Origin: Mammaliicoccus lentus
GTDB lineage: Bacteria; Bacillota; Bacilli; Staphylococcales; Staphylococcaceae
Assembly (NCBI RefSeq): GCF_002902755.1
Contig: NZ_PPRS01000011.1
Coordinates: 1-58,833, forward strand
DNA length: 58,833 bases
Direction of reading: 5' to 3'
In this document: piece after piece, positions 16,203 to 26,127 of the stretch
How the letters are laid out: the number at the start of each line of letters is the position of its first letter
Position numbering within the stretch: position 1 is the first letter of the stretch
Position numbers and translations under genes: made by a program
Notes under the pieces: model-generated
Seen by the model: the letters and a program-made list of their open reading frames with translations, nothing else
The model's database searches: none
Told to the model about the DNA's origin: nothing

Positions 16203-17539
16203 TTATTCTCCTGAACCTACTTCTTCGCCATCTTCATCGTATTCTGTAACGACACCGTCTTCGTTAATAATATAAGAACCTACTAAGTTACCGTCTTTAT
16301 CTAAGAATGAAAAGCCCCATTCTCCGTCATCATTTTTTTCTGGTTCTTTAAATGTATATTTGTCGGTATCTAACTCTTCTCCTTCATAAGATTCTACTTT
16401 ATCTATCACATTGTCACGCGTAACTTCTTCATTTTCATCGTCTTCATCCATATCATTGGATTTATTTTCTTCTTTAGTTGTACCATCAAACATTTCTACT
16501 ACTCTTTCTATTTCTTCATCTGATGCATCATATAATTTCACAACTTTCGGGTTGTTTATAATGCTTTCAGATTCTTTTTGTGACCAATCATCATCTTCCA
16601 ACCATTTTTTATCATGGAAGTGTGATGGCACATCATAAATTGAAATAGTACCATCATTATTATTTTTATAAACTACTTGCCCAGCAGCTGTAGGCGTACC
16701 TGCCAATCGTTGTACCCCTTTAGGATATTTGATAGTATGCTCTTTGTTATATGGATTTAAATATTCGCCTTCTATTGAATCATGGCTTAGTTCTGGTTTC
16801 ATGCCGCTAGAATTGTCTGAATCTCTATAGCTTGGTAAAGCTGTCAGCCATACTTGGGCATAATATTCATCACTATTCGTATCTTCTTGAGATGTACTAC
16901 TGTCATTCTTTGTCTCCAAGCTTTCTCCATATTTAATTTTATTTTCTAGCTCTGAAATTTTACTGTTATCTTTATGATTATTATATAAATCCGCAATATT
17001 AAAACTTGCGAATGCCTCACTATCTTTCACATCATTATAATCTGAAATAGGAGATTGGGTATATATGTAAACAACTTGGTCTTTATTTATACCTACTATT
17101 GTTGCGTAACTACCTTTAGAAGGTGACATTCCATAGAACTTCATACCATCAGGTTTATTCGCCATTTTTCCTAATTCTGGACTTTCCGATAATCCTACTT
17201 TATCTACAGAATGTTTTATTTCTTCACCAGATCCAGTTTTTTGTGTATAGCTGCCAGATAATAATTCATCTGCAGTTATGACTTCAGAATCTATTTCAGG
17301 TTCTAACAAAGTCATCGCAACACTTTGTGTTTCTGAAATGTTAGTTACTTCTTTATCTGAATTCGATTTAGAAGTTTCATTATTGCTGTTACTATCTTGT
17401 GCATTTTGATTCTTTTGTTCGCTTTTTTGTTCATTGTTACTTGAGTCTTTATTCTCAGGTTCATTACCTATACTAATACTACAACCTGCAATTGTTACTG
17501 ATGACACTAATACAATTCCAAAATAAAATATTTTTTCAT
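16203..17539 (-). CDS. Putative lipoprotein with a one-base frameshift at its start
   Basis: The product is a secreted lipoprotein of roughly 445 residues: hydrophobic core KIFYFGIVLVSSVTI, lipobox TIAGC, a long Ser/Asn/Lys/Glu-rich linker, a central domain (YGMSPSKGSYATIVGINKDQVV) and a C-terminal PepSY-like segment (GEWGFSFLDKDGNLVGSYI). I do not recognise the family. The natural start is the ATG at 17539, with AAGGGG at good spacing, but only six A follow it; seven would read MKKIFYFG in the frame of the body. As written, that ATG is out of frame, and the only in-frame ATG (17621) has no ribosome-binding site and would put 27 odd residues before the signal. Either a sequencing error, a slippage switch or a mutation. 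Confidence 0.6.
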
Positions 17540-17912
17540 AAAAGGCATCCCCTTTTTTAATTATTAGAAAATATTCACATCTATTGTAACAAAGATAATG
17601 GTTGTGAAATGTATAAATCATAATATTTAAAAATTATTAAAGATATGTTTTAGGAGAATCGATGATAAAAAAAGAAGCTGAGACATTTATAAATGCCTCA
17701 GCTTATCTTTGGGAATAGGTACTCTAATACCTAGTTTTATGAGTTTGTAATCCTACTTTGAGTAGATACCCAAACAGTAACACGTTTGTTTTGTTTTGTA
17801 AATATTTACTAATTTATATTTTATTAAAATACAATTTGAAAATTCTAATCATCTTTGTTAAAGTATAAGGCGTTGTTTTTAATACTAATAAACGAGGAGG
17901 TTTATTTTACTT
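17540..17912. other. Divergent intergenic region with structured elements
   Basis: It holds no gene. A hairpin (17675-17688 with 17691-17704, core GCTGAGACATTT) looks like a terminator but has no plus-strand gene before it. Further short inverted repeats follow at about 17716-17733 (AGGTA/TACCT) and 17753-17765 (CTACT/AGTAG). A small RNA or structured leader for the BCCT gene is possible; no clear promoter was found. Confidence 0.35.
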
Positions 17913-19532
17913 ATGGAATCTCAATTGAACGAAAATAAGCCTAAAAAAGGTTATTCACTAGTATTTACAATCAGTTCCGTAATCGTTGCTATAATCGTTT
18001 TACTAGGCGCAGTTTTTCCAGTTAAATTTAATGACATTGGTGATAAAGCCACTGCCTGGATAACTGAAACACTTGGCTGGTATTACATGATTGTTGTAAT
18101 AGCCATGATTTTCTTTTGTATTTTCTTAATGCTAAGTCCAATAGGGAAATTAAAATTAGGGAAACCTCATGAAAAACCAGAATTTAATACTGTTTCATGG
18201 TTCGCTATGCTATTCAGTGCTGGTATGGGGATCGGGTTAGTATTCTGGGGAGCAGCTGAACCTATTGCTCACTTCGCTGCACCTCCAAAAGCAGACCCTA
18301 AAACTACTGCAGCTTATGCAGAAGCGTTACAATCAGTATTCTTCGATTGGGGCTTCCATGCATGGGGCGTTTATGGTGTAGTAGCTCTAGCATTAGCATA
18401 TTTCCAATTTAGAAAAGACGAACCGGGATTAATTTCAAAAACATTACGTCCTGTATTTGGAAGATATGTAGATGGACCACTAGGTATTGTGATTGACGTA
18501 TTATCTGTTATCGCTACTATCGGTGGTGTAGCCGTATCACTTGGTATGGGTGCGTTACAAATTAACGGTGGTTTAAATTATTTATTCGGCGTACCAAATA
18601 ATATTGCCGTACAATCTATTATCATTATTATTGTAACGATTTTATTCTTAACAAGTGCTTGGTCAGGATTAAATAAAGGAATTCAAATTTTAAGTAACGT
18701 AAACATTAGTATTGCAGGTTTATTATTAATCGCTGTACTTATTATCGGACCATCAATACTTATGTTAAATGCATTTACAACTACAACAGGTAACTTCTTA
18801 CAAACATTCCTACAAAACAGTTTCGACACAGGTATGTTTAATTCACAAAAAGCAGATTGGATGTCTGATTGGACATTCTTCCAATTAGCTTGGTGGATAA
18901 GTTGGAGTCCATTCGTTGGGGTGTTTATAGCACGTGTATCAAGAGGACGTACAGTACGTGAATTCATCGGTGGCGTTATGCTTGTACCTGTTCTTATCAG
19001 TTTCATATGGTTCAGTGTATTTGGTGTATTAGGTATTGAAACTGCTAAGAAACATCCAGCAATTTTCGATATGCCACCAGAAACAGCATTGTTTGGTGTA
19101 TTTAATGAAATGCCATTAGGATTAATACTATCTATTATTACACTAGCATTAATCGCAACATTCTTTATTACATCAGCAGACTCTGCAACATTCGTATTAG
19201 GAATGTTAACGACACGAGGTTCATTAAACCCAAGCTCATTTATAAAAATCGTTTGGGGTGTCGCACAATCACTAATCGCGTTTATACTATTATTCACTGG
19301 CGGAGATAACGGACTAAACGCATTACAGAACACCGCCATAATAACCGCATTGCCGTTCTCGGTTATTATTATATTTATGATGATTAGTTTCTATAAAGAC
19401 GCAAACAGAGAACGTAAATTCCTCGGTCTTACATTAACGCCAAAAAGAACCCGAGAAAGTCAAAAACTAGCAAACCTCTCAGATCAAGAACTATTAAACT
19501 TAATTAAAAACGAAAGAAAACAAGATAGATAA
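17913..19532 (+). CDS. BCCT-family betaine/choline/carnitine transporter
   Basis: A 539-residue, 12-helix secondary transporter. It has the BCCT glycine-rich helix GMGIGLVFWGAAEPIAHF and the tryptophan-rich signature LAWWISWSPFVGVFIARVSRGRTVREF. The Gly-Met-Gly-rich stretch without the Arg variant points to Na+-coupled uptake. Likely substrate: glycine betaine, choline or another compatible solute for osmoprotection (OpuD/BetL type). The ATG follows GAGGAGG by 12 bases, rather long; no other start fits. A clear terminator follows. Monocistronic. Confidence 0.9.
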   Translation: MESQLNENKPKKGYSLVFTISSVIVAIIVLLGAVFPVKFNDIGDKATAWITETLGWYYMIVVIAMIFFCIFLMLSPIGKLKLGKPHEKPEFNTVSWFAMLFSAGMGIGLVFWGAAEPIAHFAAPPKADPKTTAAYAEALQSVFFDWGFHAWGVYGVVALALAYFQFRKDEPGLISKTLRPVFGRYVDGPLGIVIDVLSVIATIGGVAVSLGMGALQINGGLNYLFGVPNNIAVQSIIIIIVTILFLTSAWSGLNKGIQILSNVNISIAGLLLIAVLIIGPSILMLNAFTTTTGNFLQTFLQNSFDTGMFNSQKADWMSDWTFFQLAWWISWSPFVGVFIARVSRGRTVREFIGGVMLVPVLISFIWFSVFGVLGIETAKKHPAIFDMPPETALFGVFNEMPLGLILSIITLALIATFFITSADSATFVLGMLTTRGSLNPSSFIKIVWGVAQSLIAFILLFTGGDNGLNALQNTAIITALPFSVIIIFMMISFYKDANRERKFLGLTLTPKRTRESQKLANLSDQELLNLIKNERKQDR

Positions 19533-19540
19533 TAATAAGA

Positions 19541-19582
19541 AAAGCTCTTCATTAGTATACAGACTAGTGAAGAGCTTTTTAT
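19541..19582. terminator. Bidirectional terminator between the BCCT gene and lhgO
   Basis: Stem 19541-19557 with 19564-19580 (one mismatch; AAAAGCTCTTC...), flanked by A and T runs, between convergent genes. Confidence 0.85.
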
Positions 19583-19589
19583 ATAACAA

Positions 19590-20792
19590 CTATTTCAAAA
19601 TCGATAATTGTTCAAATTCTTTTGAAATAGCTTTTCCTATTTCAATCGAGCATGTTGCTGCTGGTGATGGTGCATTTAATACATGTAATGAATGCTTACC
19701 TTTCTCAAACACAAAATCATCTAGCAACGTTCCATCGCTTAACATAGCTTGGGCTCTTACGCCCGCTTCAATCGGTTCAATATCTTCCTTTCTTAACGAT
19801 GGAATAAGTTTTTGTGCATTGTTAACGAAAGCACGTTTATTAAATGATCGATAATATTCTCCAAGTGCTTCTTTAATATTTTTTATACCCATCTTATATA
19901 ACCCAGGAAATTTTAAAATCTCTAATGTTTCTGATTTATCTAATCCAATTTTTTTATAAGCTTCTTTTCTAAGACCTAATACAGCATTAGGTCCGACATC
20001 TACCCCGCCATCTATCATATTTGTAAAATGCACGCCTAAAAATGGTAACTCAGGATTTGGAACAGGATATATTAATGTTTGAACATACTTCTCTTTAGAT
20101 TCATTAAGTTGATAATACTCTCCTCTAAACGGAATAATTTGAATATCTGTATTTACGCCACTCATCCTAGCAATTTTATCACTATATAATCCAGCACAAT
20201 TTATAATGCTTTTTGATTTGAATTGTTGCTCATAACTATTAAGTACAATTTTATCCTCAGATGTTTTTATCGATGTAACTGGAGTATTAAAATTGATTTC
20301 GCCGCCTAATTCTTCAAATAATAATTTGAATTGTTCAGTCACCTTTTTATAGTTTACTATCGCGGTTTCTTGAACTTTTATACCCCCAACTGTTTGAACA
20401 TAAGGTTCTATTTGGTTTACTTCTTCAGCATTTAATAACGTCACTTGAAGTCCATTTTGTAATCCTCTTTCATAAAGCGCTCTTAGTCTATCTAACTCAT
20501 TTTCATCAGTTGCAACAATTACTTTGCCACATTGATTGTAAGGAATATTGTATTCTCTGCAGAAATGAATCATAGATTGTGAACCCTTTTTACTAAATTC
20601 TGCTTTATGAGAACCAGGCTTATAATAAATGCCGGAATGGATAACGCCACTATTGTGACCTGTTTGATGTTCAGCAAGATTATTTTCTTTCTCTAGTAAA
20701 AGAACATCCAAGTCAGGATTTTGAAGTTTCAAATGATAAGCTGTACTAAAACCTATAATACCGCCACCTATAATTATTACATCCCTTTGCAT
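19590..20792 (-). CDS. lhgO: L-2-hydroxyglutarate oxidase/dehydrogenase
   Basis: A 400-residue FAD-dependent DAO-fold enzyme. The N-terminal GGGIIGFSTAYHL binds FAD, and GHNSGVIHSGIYYKPGSHKA is the signature of L-2-hydroxyglutarate oxidases (LhgO/L2HGDH), which oxidise L-2-hydroxyglutarate to 2-oxoglutarate. The ATG at 20792 has AGGAGG six bases upstream. It is the last gene of the TAXI-TRAP operon, 10 bases after the iron-sulfur gene. Together with the GlcD-like enzyme it would cover both stereoisomers of a 2-hydroxy acid. Confidence 0.85.
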   Translation of the reverse strand: MQRDVIIIGGGIIGFSTAYHLKLQNPDLDVLLLEKENNLAEHQTGHNSGVIHSGIYYKPGSHKAEFSKKGSQSMIHFCREYNIPYNQCGKVIVATDENELDRLRALYERGLQNGLQVTLLNAEEVNQIEPYVQTVGGIKVQETAIVNYKKVTEQFKLLFEELGGEINFNTPVTSIKTSEDKIVLNSYEQQFKSKSIINCAGLYSDKIARMSGVNTDIQIIPFRGEYYQLNESKEKYVQTLIYPVPNPELPFLGVHFTNMIDGGVDVGPNAVLGLRKEAYKKIGLDKSETLEILKFPGLYKMGIKNIKEALGEYYRSFNKRAFVNNAQKLIPSLRKEDIEPIEAGVRAQAMLSDGTLLDDFVFEKGKHSLHVLNAPSPAATCSIEIGKAISKEFEQLSILK

Positions 20793-20802
20793 ATAATTCC
20801 TC

Positions 20803-22089
20803 CTAATCACGTATACCGCATGCTTCTGCTACGACTTCAACTATATGTTTGACAGTTACTTGATTGCTTAACCCTTCTCTTTCTACTCCTAATTGCATTT
20901 GCATATGACAACCGGGATTTGAAGTGATAATCATATTAGGCTTTGCTTGTTGAACATATTCCATTTTATCATCCAAAATTTTCATAGATTCATCAAAATG
21001 TATAATATTATAAATACCAGCCGAACCACAGCATAATGATTGTCCTTCCATATCTACCATATCAAGGTCAGGTACCTTACCTAAGACGCTTTTTGGTGAT
21101 TTAAATACTTTTTGTACATTTTCTAAATGACAAGATGGTTGATATACAGCTTTGTATGGCATTTTATAATTAAATTCTAATGATAAATCATCCATTATTT
21201 CTGAAATATCCCTTACTTTTTTAACAAATTTCACTGCTCTTTGATGCCAATAGCTGCCTTTTTTAAATAACTTGTCATATTCTTTAAGCGATGCACCACA
21301 GCCTCCAATCGTATTAACGATATAATCTATATCGGTATCGGCATATGCTGCTATATTCTTTTTAGCCAATTCGATAGTATCATTTGTTTCACCTGCATGA
21401 TGTTGTAAAGCACCACAACAAGTTTGATTTGGTACTTCATGAACTTCTATATCATGTTGTTTCATAATTTTAATTGCTAAGTTATTGATTCTAGAGAAAA
21501 AGGCATCCATAATACACCCTTGGAAAAAGGCAACTTGTGTTTTTGTTTGTGTCTTAGTTTTATTTACTTTTTCATTATCATGGATTTTACGTGTTTTTTT
21601 CACATCGGGTAAAGCTAAATTTAACTTACCATACTTTGTTTCTTTTCCTAAAAGATGATTTTTGTTTATTAAGTTTTTAGCACCTAGCTTCTCATAGTAA
21701 TATAATGCATAATTTATTTTTCGAATGACACCTTTTTTAGGTAAAATATGTTTGAACGTTACATTTCGAGCTAACTTTTCACTTAAGCCCATCTTTTTAT
21801 CTTCTTTTATGACTTCAACTGCTGACATTAATATATCTCCGTATTGAACATTTGTTGGACATACTGTTTCACATGCTCGACAACCTAAGCATAGATCAAT
21901 ACCTTCACTCATATCTCCGATTGAGACCTTACCTTCAGCAGCCATTTTCACCAGATTAATACGTCCACGCGGAGAATGTTTCTCCTTTTCAAAAGCTATA
22001 TAAGTTGGACATACTGGTAAGCAATATCCACATTGAACACAGTCAAACGTTGCTTGATAATCTAATTTGTCCACTAATGTATTATTCAT
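20803..22089 (-). CDS. GlcF-like iron-sulfur subunit of a 2-hydroxy acid dehydrogenase
   Basis: A 428-residue protein with two 4Fe-4S ferredoxin motifs (CVQCGYCLPVCP and CLGCRACETVCP, residues about 18-80) and two C-terminal CCG domains (CCGALQHHAG, CCGSAGIYN) that bind a non-cubane or heterodisulfide-reductase type cluster. In glycolate oxidase and D-lactate or D-2-hydroxyglutarate systems such a subunit passes electrons from the flavoprotein to the membrane quinone pool. It overlaps the end of the GlcD-like gene by 8 bases, which supports a complex. Confidence 0.87.
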   Translation of the reverse strand: MNNTLVDKLDYQATFDCVQCGYCLPVCPTYIAFEKEKHSPRGRINLVKMAAEGKVSIGDMSEGIDLCLGCRACETVCPTNVQYGDILMSAVEVIKEDKKMGLSEKLARNVTFKHILPKKGVIRKINYALYYYEKLGAKNLINKNHLLGKETKYGKLNLALPDVKKTRKIHDNEKVNKTKTQTKTQVAFFQGCIMDAFFSRINNLAIKIMKQHDIEVHEVPNQTCCGALQHHAGETNDTIELAKKNIAAYADTDIDYIVNTIGGCGASLKEYDKLFKKGSYWHQRAVKFVKKVRDISEIMDDLSLEFNYKMPYKAVYQPSCHLENVQKVFKSPKSVLGKVPDLDMVDMEGQSLCCGSAGIYNIIHFDESMKILDDKMEYVQQAKPNMIITSNPGCHMQMQLGVEREGLSNQVTVKHIVEVVAEACGIRD

Positions 22090-23500
22090 TTCGCAACACT
22101 AACCTTTCTTCTCCCTTTTCAGGAAATATCTTTCCAGGGTTAAGAATATTCTTAGGGTCTAATGCTTTTTTAATCATTTGTTGATAACGTACCCCCGCTT
22201 CACCCATTTCTTTTTTGATAAACGCTTTTTTCATGACGCCAATACCATGTTCCCCCGAGAGCGTCCCACCTAATTCAATCGCATAATTAAAAATTTCTTC
22301 CACAGCATCTTCTGTCTTACGTACTTCATTTTCATCTCGCATATTTGTATTAATTGTCGGATGTAAATTACCATCACCTGCATGTCCAAATACAACGATA
22401 TTTAAATCATATTTAGTTTTAATCTCATCGATTTTCTTAAACATTTCCGGAATTTTACTTAATGGTACTGTTGCATCTTCTGAAATTTTCGTATAACCAC
22501 TTTCAACTACTGCAGGTGAGACAAGTTTTCTAACTTGCCATAATTTATCTTCTGCTTCTTTAGATTCAGCAATTTCAACATTTTCAACATCTATTTCTTT
22601 TAATGCTTTTTTGATAGTATCCAATTCATCACCTAAATTCTCTGGATTACCATCGACTTCAATTAATAATATAGCTGCTGCATCTCTAGGCAAATCTAAT
22701 CCTGCATAGTCTTCAACTTTATTTAATGCATTATGATCTAAAATTTCCATTTTCGAAGGTCTGACACCTGATGTTAATATTTTGGATATAGACTTTCCTG
22801 CTGTGTATAAATCATCAAATATAACCATCGCTGTTTTTGTAGCTAAAGGCTTAGGTATTAAGCGTAACGTAGCTTCAGTAATAATACCTAGTGTACCTTC
22901 TGAACCTATTAACAATTTTGTTAAATCATATCCTGTGACATTTTTAATCGTTTGGCCACCAGTGCGTATAACTTCTCCATCTGGCATAACAACTTCTAAT
23001 CCAATAACATAATCTTTTGTTACACCATATTTTATACCACGTGGACCTCCAGCATTCTCAGCTAAATTACCACCAATTGTGCATACCACTGAAGAAGAAG
23101 GATCTGGTGGATACATTAAATTATGCTTTTCTGCTAAAGCATGTATTTTTCCTGTAATCACACCAGGCCTTGTCTTTATGATTAAATCATCAGGATATAT
23201 TTCAAATTCATCATTCCACTGAGAAAAATCAACTACTATACCACCTTTAACTGGCAAAGCTCCCCCTGACAAACTTGTGCTTGCACCTCTAGCATAAATA
23301 GGAATGATATATTCATCTGCTAATTTCACTACATTTTGGACATCTTCCGTAGATAACACTTGAACTACATAATCCGGCATATATTGACCGAACGATGCAT
23401 CAAAACCATAAGAAACAAGATCTGAAACATCCATAAGTAATCTGTCCGCGAAAATTTCTCTTAATCTCTGTTCAATCTCCTTGCTTTTCACATTTATCAC
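22082..23500 (-). CDS. GlcD-like FAD-linked 2-hydroxy acid dehydrogenase
   Basis: A 472-residue FAD-binding PCMH (VAO) flavoprotein. The N-terminal FAD domain includes IPIYARGASTSLSGGALPVKG and PPDPSSSVVCTIGGNLAENAGG; the C-terminal FAD-oxidase domain has FGHAGDGNLHPTI and GGTLSGEHGIG, the conserved His cluster for binding a 2-hydroxy carboxylate. The family includes glycolate oxidase GlcD, D-lactate dehydrogenases and D-2-hydroxyglutarate dehydrogenases. The neighbour lhgO favours D-2-hydroxyglutarate, but glycolate or D-lactate cannot be excluded. It overlaps gntR by four bases and the iron-sulfur gene by eight. Confidence 0.87.
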   Translation of the reverse strand: MINVKSKEIEQRLREIFADRLLMDVSDLVSYGFDASFGQYMPDYVVQVLSTEDVQNVVKLADEYIIPIYARGASTSLSGGALPVKGGIVVDFSQWNDEFEIYPDDLIIKTRPGVITGKIHALAEKHNLMYPPDPSSSVVCTIGGNLAENAGGPRGIKYGVTKDYVIGLEVVMPDGEVIRTGGQTIKNVTGYDLTKLLIGSEGTLGIITEATLRLIPKPLATKTAMVIFDDLYTAGKSISKILTSGVRPSKMEILDHNALNKVEDYAGLDLPRDAAAILLIEVDGNPENLGDELDTIKKALKEIDVENVEIAESKEAEDKLWQVRKLVSPAVVESGYTKISEDATVPLSKIPEMFKKIDEIKTKYDLNIVVFGHAGDGNLHPTINTNMRDENEVRKTEDAVEEIFNYAIELGGTLSGEHGIGVMKKAFIKKEMGEAGVRYQQMIKKALDPKNILNPGKIFPEKGEERLVLRNE

Positions 23501-24201
23501 CTACACCTTTTATCTCCCAATTTTTTGCGCATTGTAACTAAATGTTCTTTCATAGCCTTTTTTGCATTGTATTCGTCTTGATTTTTTATAGCCTGATATA
23601 TCATTTCATGTTCATGAATTACACTCTCTCTTTTTTCAAGCATACCTATATTTAACTTTAATGAATATGATAAAGCATTTACATGAATATCCTGTAAATT
23701 TTCAAATGTTTTGATTATATATTGATTCTTAGTACTTTGAACAATACATTTATGGAAATTATAATCAGGATCTATGCCTAAAGCATATTCATCTTGATGT
23801 GTTTCTATATATTCATGAAAAGCATCTTCTATTAATTGCATATCTTCTTCAGTTCTTCTAAGTGCACAAATACCTGCTGCTTCAACTTCTATAATTGTTC
23901 TCATTTCTAAAATATCAAGCAAATCTTTCTCTGAGAATCTACCATAAGCATGCTGCCTAAACGTATCAGAAACGTCATGATTAATAACAAAGCTACCTTT
24001 GCCTTGAAATGATTCAATATATCCGGCTGAAGCTAGTTTACTCAGTGCTTCTCTTATAGGATATCTACTCACTTCAAATTCTTTAGCTAATACTGACTCT
24101 GAAGGTAATTTATCACCAACTTTATATTTGTCATTTTTAATTCTTTCTACTAATTTATTAAAGATGACTTCTGATAAACGTTTTGAGCTAGCATTTTTCA
24201 T
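23497..24201 (-). CDS. GntR-family regulator, FadR subfamily
   Basis: A 234-residue protein with an N-terminal winged helix (VGDKLPSESVLAKEFEVSRYPIREALSKLASAGYIE) and a C-terminal FCD effector domain of all-helical type (LLDILEMRTIIEVEAAGIC, then DYNFHKCIVQSTKNQYI with the Asp/His metal-binding pattern). FadR-type regulators commonly sense organic acids. It sits inside the operon between transporter and enzymes, touching both neighbours, so it is the probable local regulator; the palindrome at 27181-27195 is a fitting operator. Confidence 0.9.
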   Translation of the reverse strand: MKNASSKRLSEVIFNKLVERIKNDKYKVGDKLPSESVLAKEFEVSRYPIREALSKLASAGYIESFQGKGSFVINHDVSDTFRQHAYGRFSEKDLLDILEMRTIIEVEAAGICALRRTEEDMQLIEDAFHEYIETHQDEYALGIDPDYNFHKCIVQSTKNQYIIKTFENLQDIHVNALSYSLKLNIGMLEKRESVIHEHEMIYQAIKNQDEYNAKKAMKEHLVTMRKKLGDKRCR

Positions 24202-26127
24202 TTATGTTACGCCTACTTTCCTGAATTTAATATAATGAACACTCATCAATAATATAACTCCAATAATCCCTACAATACTTGTTATAATTTCAGGGAATAT
24301 TAACATTACTGCAAATACAATAAATAAAATTCTTTCTAATATATTCAACTTCGTAAATAAATAATTTCCCATACCAGTAACTAACGCATAAATACCTACT
24401 AATGAAATTAAAATTGTCACTATTAATTGGCCATAATTTAAACCGCCTGTAGTTGCATCATTTAGTAACAACTCTGGGTGATATACAAGTAAAAATGGAA
24501 TTATAAATCCTGGTAACGCTAATCTTAATGCAGTCCAAGATGTTTTTACAGGATCTGCTTTTGCAATACCAGCTCCAGTATAAGCAGCAAGTGCTACAGG
24601 TGGTGTTACGTTTGACATCGCTCCAAAATAAAATACAAAGAAGTGTGCTGCTAGAGGTTCTACACCTGCTTGTACTAATGACGGAGCTACTGTAACAGCC
24701 ACGACAATATAAAGAGCTGTTGAAGGTAAACCAAAACTCAAGACTATACAAGTTACCATTACCATAATTAATATAACTATTAAATGACCGCCTGCTATAT
24801 CAATAACATTGTAAGCCAGCATAGAGCCAACACCAGTCATACCAACTGTTGCAATCACTATTCCTACAGAAGCACAAGCTAAAGCAACTTGAATAGAACC
24901 TTTGGCTCCGTCTATTAGAGCCTCTAAGAAACTTTTTGGCGTTACCCGATTTGTCTTATCTGTTGTACAGTAAGAAGCGATAATCGAAGAAATTATTCCG
25001 GCGAATCCTGCAAATATAGCTGTCTTACCGATTAACAGAGCTACAATAACTACAATAACAGGTAATAATAATGCGCCTCTTTCTTTTAATACTTTACGTA
25101 CTAAAGGGATATTTTCTTTACTAACTCCTTTTAAACCTTTCTTTTTAGCTTCTGTATCAATTGCCCATATTAAAGCAATATAATAGAATACAGCAGGGAT
25201 AATACCAGCTAATACAATCGTTGTATAAGGAACACCTAAAAATCCGGCCATTATAAATGCAGCTGCTCCCATAATTGGTGGCATAATCATACCTCCAGTT
25301 GAAGCTGCCGCTTCAACTCCACCAGCGAATCGAGGAGTAAGGCCTATATTTTTCATTAATGGAATTGTAAACGATCCAGTTGTTGCCACGTTGGCAACGG
25401 CACTACCGTTTAATGATCCAGTTAAGGCACTAGATATGACCGCAACTTGTGCAGGTCCTCCACGGCGTTGACCTGCAATAGCTAAAGCCAAATCATTAAA
25501 TAACTTGCTTGCGCCACTAACACCCAAAAATGCTCCAAATAAGATGAATAACATAATATATGTAGCAGCAATGGATAAAGTACTACCAAATATACCTTCA
25601 GTTGTCATATAAAATCGATATAAAAGTCGATTTAAACTAAAGCCAGAATGTGCAAAATCAATAGGAAAATAATTACCATACAAAGCATAAATTATTGCAA
25701 ATATACTTAATAAAGGAATAAAAATACCTATTGTTCTTCTTGTTATTTCGAATAATACGATAATAGCTATAACTGCAAAAATATAATCTGTTGTATTTGC
25801 ATGTGATGCTCGGTCAACATGTAACGTATTATAATTTAGAATGATATGTCCAATTCCAAGTAACGCTAAAATTATAAATCCAATATCTATAATAGAAGGA
25901 TGATGTTTATCAATACCTCTTTTATTCAACGGATATAATAAAAAACCTAATAACACTATCAATAATAAAAATATTGAATTTTGATGAAATGTTTGCAGAT
26001 TTAAGAAACTTGAAGCTGCTAACACAAATAAAGATAAAATTATAGCCAAACCATTTAGAATGTATTTACTGCCACCTTTTAATTCTCTAACAGAATCTAC
26101 GATTTCTTTTTCTGGTTTATTTTTCAT
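24202..26127 (-). CDS. TRAP transporter fused 4TM/12TM permease
   Basis: A 641-residue membrane protein that joins the small DctQ-like four-helix part (N-terminal about 150 residues) to the large DctM-like 12-helix part, the fusion typical of TAXI-type TRAP transporters. Characteristic DctM blocks are ASTGGMIMPPIMGAAAFIMA, SFGLPSTALYIVVAVT and NVTPPVALAAYTGAGIA. It uses the Na+ gradient to take up organic acids delivered by the binding protein. It overlaps the TAXI gene by 11 bases and directly abuts gntR. Uptake of a dicarboxylate such as 2-hydroxyglutarate is inferred from the enzymes in the operon. Confidence 0.9.
   Translation of the reverse strand: MKNKPEKEIVDSVRELKGGSKYILNGLAIILSLFVLAASSFLNLQTFHQNSIFLLLIVLLGFLLYPLNKRGIDKHHPSIIDIGFIILALLGIGHIILNYNTLHVDRASHANTTDYIFAVIAIIVLFEITRRTIGIFIPLLSIFAIIYALYGNYFPIDFAHSGFSLNRLLYRFYMTTEGIFGSTLSIAATYIMLFILFGAFLGVSGASKLFNDLALAIAGQRRGGPAQVAVISSALTGSLNGSAVANVATTGSFTIPLMKNIGLTPRFAGGVEAAASTGGMIMPPIMGAAAFIMAGFLGVPYTTIVLAGIIPAVFYYIALIWAIDTEAKKKGLKGVSKENIPLVRKVLKERGALLLPVIVVIVALLIGKTAIFAGFAGIISSIIASYCTTDKTNRVTPKSFLEALIDGAKGSIQVALACASVGIVIATVGMTGVGSMLAYNVIDIAGGHLIVILIMVMVTCIVLSFGLPSTALYIVVAVTVAPSLVQAGVEPLAAHFFVFYFGAMSNVTPPVALAAYTGAGIAKADPVKTSWTALRLALPGFIIPFLLVYHPELLLNDATTGGLNYGQLIVTILISLVGIYALVTGMGNYLFTKLNILERILFIVFAVMLIFPEIITSIVGIIGVILLMSVHYIKFRKVGVT

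Noticed and set aside
18683-19339. Long antisense frame within the BCCT gene as a gene
   Set aside because: It is a mirror of the transporter's codon pattern with no ribosome-binding site or recognisable domain.
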